In this document: positions 6,894 through 7,344 of the stretch, piece by piece
Layout of the letters: every line of letters begins with the position of its first letter
Numbering within the stretch: position 1 is the stretch's first letter
DNA from: DATKSS01 sp049582065
Lineage (GTDB): Bacteria > Chloroflexota > Dormibacteria > Dormibacterales > Dormibacteraceae
Length of the DNA stretch: 7,344 nt
NCBI GenBank assembly: GCA_049582065.1
Contig: JBAUTF010000188.1
Coordinates: 1 to 7,344, forward strand
Direction of reading: 5' to 3'
The notes under the pieces: generated by a model
Database searches by the model: none
What the model saw: only the letters and a program-made list of their open reading frames with translations
What the model was told of the DNA's origin: nothing
Made by a program: the position numbers and the translations under genes

Positions 6894-6907
6894 ATAGATC
6901 GTTCTAT
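6894..6907. repeat. Small inverted repeat over the -10 candidate of acoA
   Basis: ATAGA and TCTAT, 5 bp each, around a TCGT loop. It overlaps the candidate -10 box and could be an operator half-site pair or a 5' hairpin. An 8-bp palindrome ACACGTGT lies just upstream at 6933-6940. Both are short enough to be chance. Confidence 0.3.
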
Positions 6908-6933
6908 ACGCTAGCTGCGTCGCTTCGAGCCAA
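6903..6933 (-). promoter_or_regulatory. Possible housekeeping promoter of the aco operon
   Basis: On the minus strand, TTGGCT (6928-6933) and TATAGA (6903-6908) resemble -35 and -10 boxes, with a 19-nt spacer that is longer than ideal. The -10-like box lies about 50 nt before the acoA start. There is no experimental support, and the spacing makes this weak. Confidence 0.3.
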
Positions 6934-7037
6934 CACGTGTCCCGCTCCCGCAAACGGCTAACCACCAACACATCCGGGTGCAAAGATCCCAAGATGCCCA
7001 AGCTAGGGCGAGTTTGGTCCGGCGCTTAGGGCCATTG

Positions 7038-7064
7038 GTCCCGGTCAAGTCGGGCCGACGGGAC
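7038..7064. repeat. GC-rich inverted repeat downstream of the tRNA-like element
   Basis: GTCCCG (7038-7043) pairs with CGGGAC (7059-7064); a competing hairpin GTCGG/CCGAC lies inside. It follows the 3' end of the minus-strand tRNA-like element by about 20 nt. No T tract follows in either direction, so it is not a classical terminator. The rest of 6941-7082 shows no gene or clear site. Confidence 0.35.
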
Positions 7065-7082
7065 GAATCTGAACTCGAGATT

Positions 7083-7134
7083 TGGTCGGGGGCCCGGGAT
7101 TTGAACCCGGGGCCTCACGGTCCCGAAATCTAAG
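7083..7134 (-). pseudogene. tRNA-Leu-like 3' half ending in CCA (pseudo-tRNA or attachment-site remnant)
   Basis: Read 5' to 3' on the minus strand: an anticodon-loop-like CTTAGAT (7134-7128, anticodon TAG, Leu); a class-II variable arm, GG-A-CC around GTGA closed by GGCC; a perfect T arm of 5 bp, CCGGG / TTCAAAT / CCCGG (7110-7094); acceptor strand GCCCCCG (7093-7087); discriminator A; and CCA (7085-7083). The long variable arm and A73 fit tRNA-Leu. Upstream there is a Leu-like GCG..GGTAGACG at the correct distance, so an 84-nt molecule could span 7083-7166. However, the 5' acceptor there (CCCTCGA) does not pair with GCCCCCG, and the anticodon stem (ACCCA / TTCGG) pairs at only two positions. 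A perfect 7-bp hairpin (7137-7155) sits where the D arm should be. I infer a decayed gene or a 3'-half left by site-specific integration, not a working tRNA. Confidence 0.55.
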
Positions 7135-7136
7135 TG

Positions 7137-7155
7137 GGTCTCGTCTACCGAGACC
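7137..7155. repeat. Perfect 7-bp hairpin beside the tRNA-like 3' half
   Basis: GGTCTCG and CGAGACC around the 5-nt loop TCTAC (+ strand sense). It replaces the place of a D arm next to the tRNA-like fragment and may mark the sequence joined to it. Confidence 0.5.
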
Positions 7156-7214
7156 GCTTTCGAGGGTTTTGAACCTGATTCGGATACTTCCTTTCTGAGT
7201 AGGGCCTGGTGGGC

Positions 7215-7269
7215 GCCCGTTAGCGTCCGGGCATGTGGTGTACGGGGGAGCGCCGGCGGCGTAGCCCCC
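7215..7269 (+). promoter_or_regulatory. GC-rich two-hairpin leader before the right-edge gene
   Basis: Two potential stems lie ahead of the + strand start at 7334. The first is GCCCG/CGGGC with an 8-nt loop (7215-7219, 7228-7232). The second is GGGGG/CCCCC (7244-7248, 7265-7269) enclosing GCGCC/GGCGT around a GGC loop. Neither is followed by a U tract. They could be leader structure for translational or transcriptional control of the next gene; function is unknown. I see no convincing promoter between 7167 and 7320. Confidence 0.35.
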
Positions 7270-7320
7270 TGGAAAGACGAAGACCATCGGTCATCCTTTT
7301 AGGAAGCATCACCAACCTTG

Positions 7321-7327
7321 AAGGAGG
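7321..7327 (+). promoter_or_regulatory. Strong ribosome binding site of the right-edge gene
   Basis: AAGGAGG, a full-length Shine-Dalgarno match, 6 nt before the ATG at 7334. Its strength suggests a highly translated gene. Confidence 0.75.
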
Positions 7328-7333
7328 AGCCCG

Positions 7334-7344
7334 ATGGCCAATTC
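7334..7344 (+). CDS. Start of an unidentified gene cut by the window edge (Met-Ala-Asn-Ser)
   Basis: Only ATG GCC AAT TC is visible, which fixes the first four residues as Met-Ala-Asn-Ser, since TCN is always Ser. The strong ribosome site 6 nt upstream makes it a real start. Ribosomal protein S20 (rpsT) often starts Met-Ala-Asn-Ser, and a structured leader and strong ribosome site would suit it, but four residues cannot identify a protein. It is divergent from the aco operon. Confidence 0.6.

Noticed and set aside
7130..7132. tRNA-like element as an amber suppressor that could rescue the patatin TAG
   Set aside because: The apparent anticodon is TAG, which reads CTA (Leu). Suppression of TAG needs anticodon CTA, and the element does not fold as a full tRNA.
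7083..7270. tmRNA (ssrA) ending at the CCA on the minus strand
   Set aside because: The candidate 5' acceptor (GGGGGC near 7264-7269) lacks the expected tmRNA 5' sequence, the span is under 200 nt, and no tag-peptide frame is seen.
7045..7287. 80-codon minus-strand frame over the tRNA-like element
   Set aside because: Its sequence includes the translated T arm and acceptor (GSNPGPP), a common false protein over tRNA genes.
1..7344. CRISPR arrays, insertion sequences, toxin-antitoxin or phage-defence modules
   Set aside because: No regularly spaced repeats, transposase motifs or defence-domain signatures were seen on either strand.

Overview
The window reads as chromosomal DNA of a high-GC bacterium. 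It has strong Shine-Dalgarno sites, frequent GTG starts, tightly packed operon spacing and a bacterial-type acetoin / 2-oxoacid dehydrogenase cluster. The phylum cannot be fixed from sequence alone; a GC-rich soil-type lineage such as Chloroflexota, Dormibacterota or Actinomycetota would fit. Stop codons are ordinary: TAG ends acoA, acoB and acoX, and TGA ends acoC and thiO, so amber is used here as a real stop.

Left part (1-1482): a decayed or accessory stretch. A patatin-like phospholipase on the + strand (17-1009) has all its catalytic motifs but is cut by one in-frame TAG at codon 79. It converges on a minus-strand ankyrin-repeat remnant (1020-1343) that loses its frame inside its last repeat. 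Positions 1344-1482 hold no gene that I can see.

Central part (1483-6851): a five-gene operon read on the minus strand in the order acoA (E1 alpha), acoB (E1 beta), acoC (E2 acyltransferase with one lipoyl domain), a ThiO-type FAD amine oxidase, and acoX (NAD-kinase-like). Gaps are 12, 81, 10 and 31 nt. E1 and E2 would cleave acetoin, or a related 2-oxo compound, with thiamine diphosphate and pass the acetyl group to CoA. AcoX is the usual accessory protein of acetoin operons. The ThiO-like gene is the unexpected member; it may tie the operon to thiamine (E1 cofactor) supply. No E3 (dihydrolipoamide dehydrogenase) and no acoR regulator lie in the window. The acoB-acoC gap holds a 24-nt near-perfect palindrome.

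Right part (6852-7344): the acoA leader, with a weak promoter candidate and small inverted repeats. Next comes a minus-strand tRNA-Leu-like 3' half (7083-7134) ending in CCA whose 5' half does not fold, so it looks like a pseudo-tRNA or an integration-site remnant. Then comes a GC-rich leader with hairpins and a strong ribosome binding site in front of a + strand gene of which only the first codons (Met-Ala-Asn-Ser) are visible.

I do not see a clearly new biological system. The points most worth following are the oxidase inside the aco operon, the tRNA 3' fragment, and the single amber codon in an otherwise intact phospholipase.
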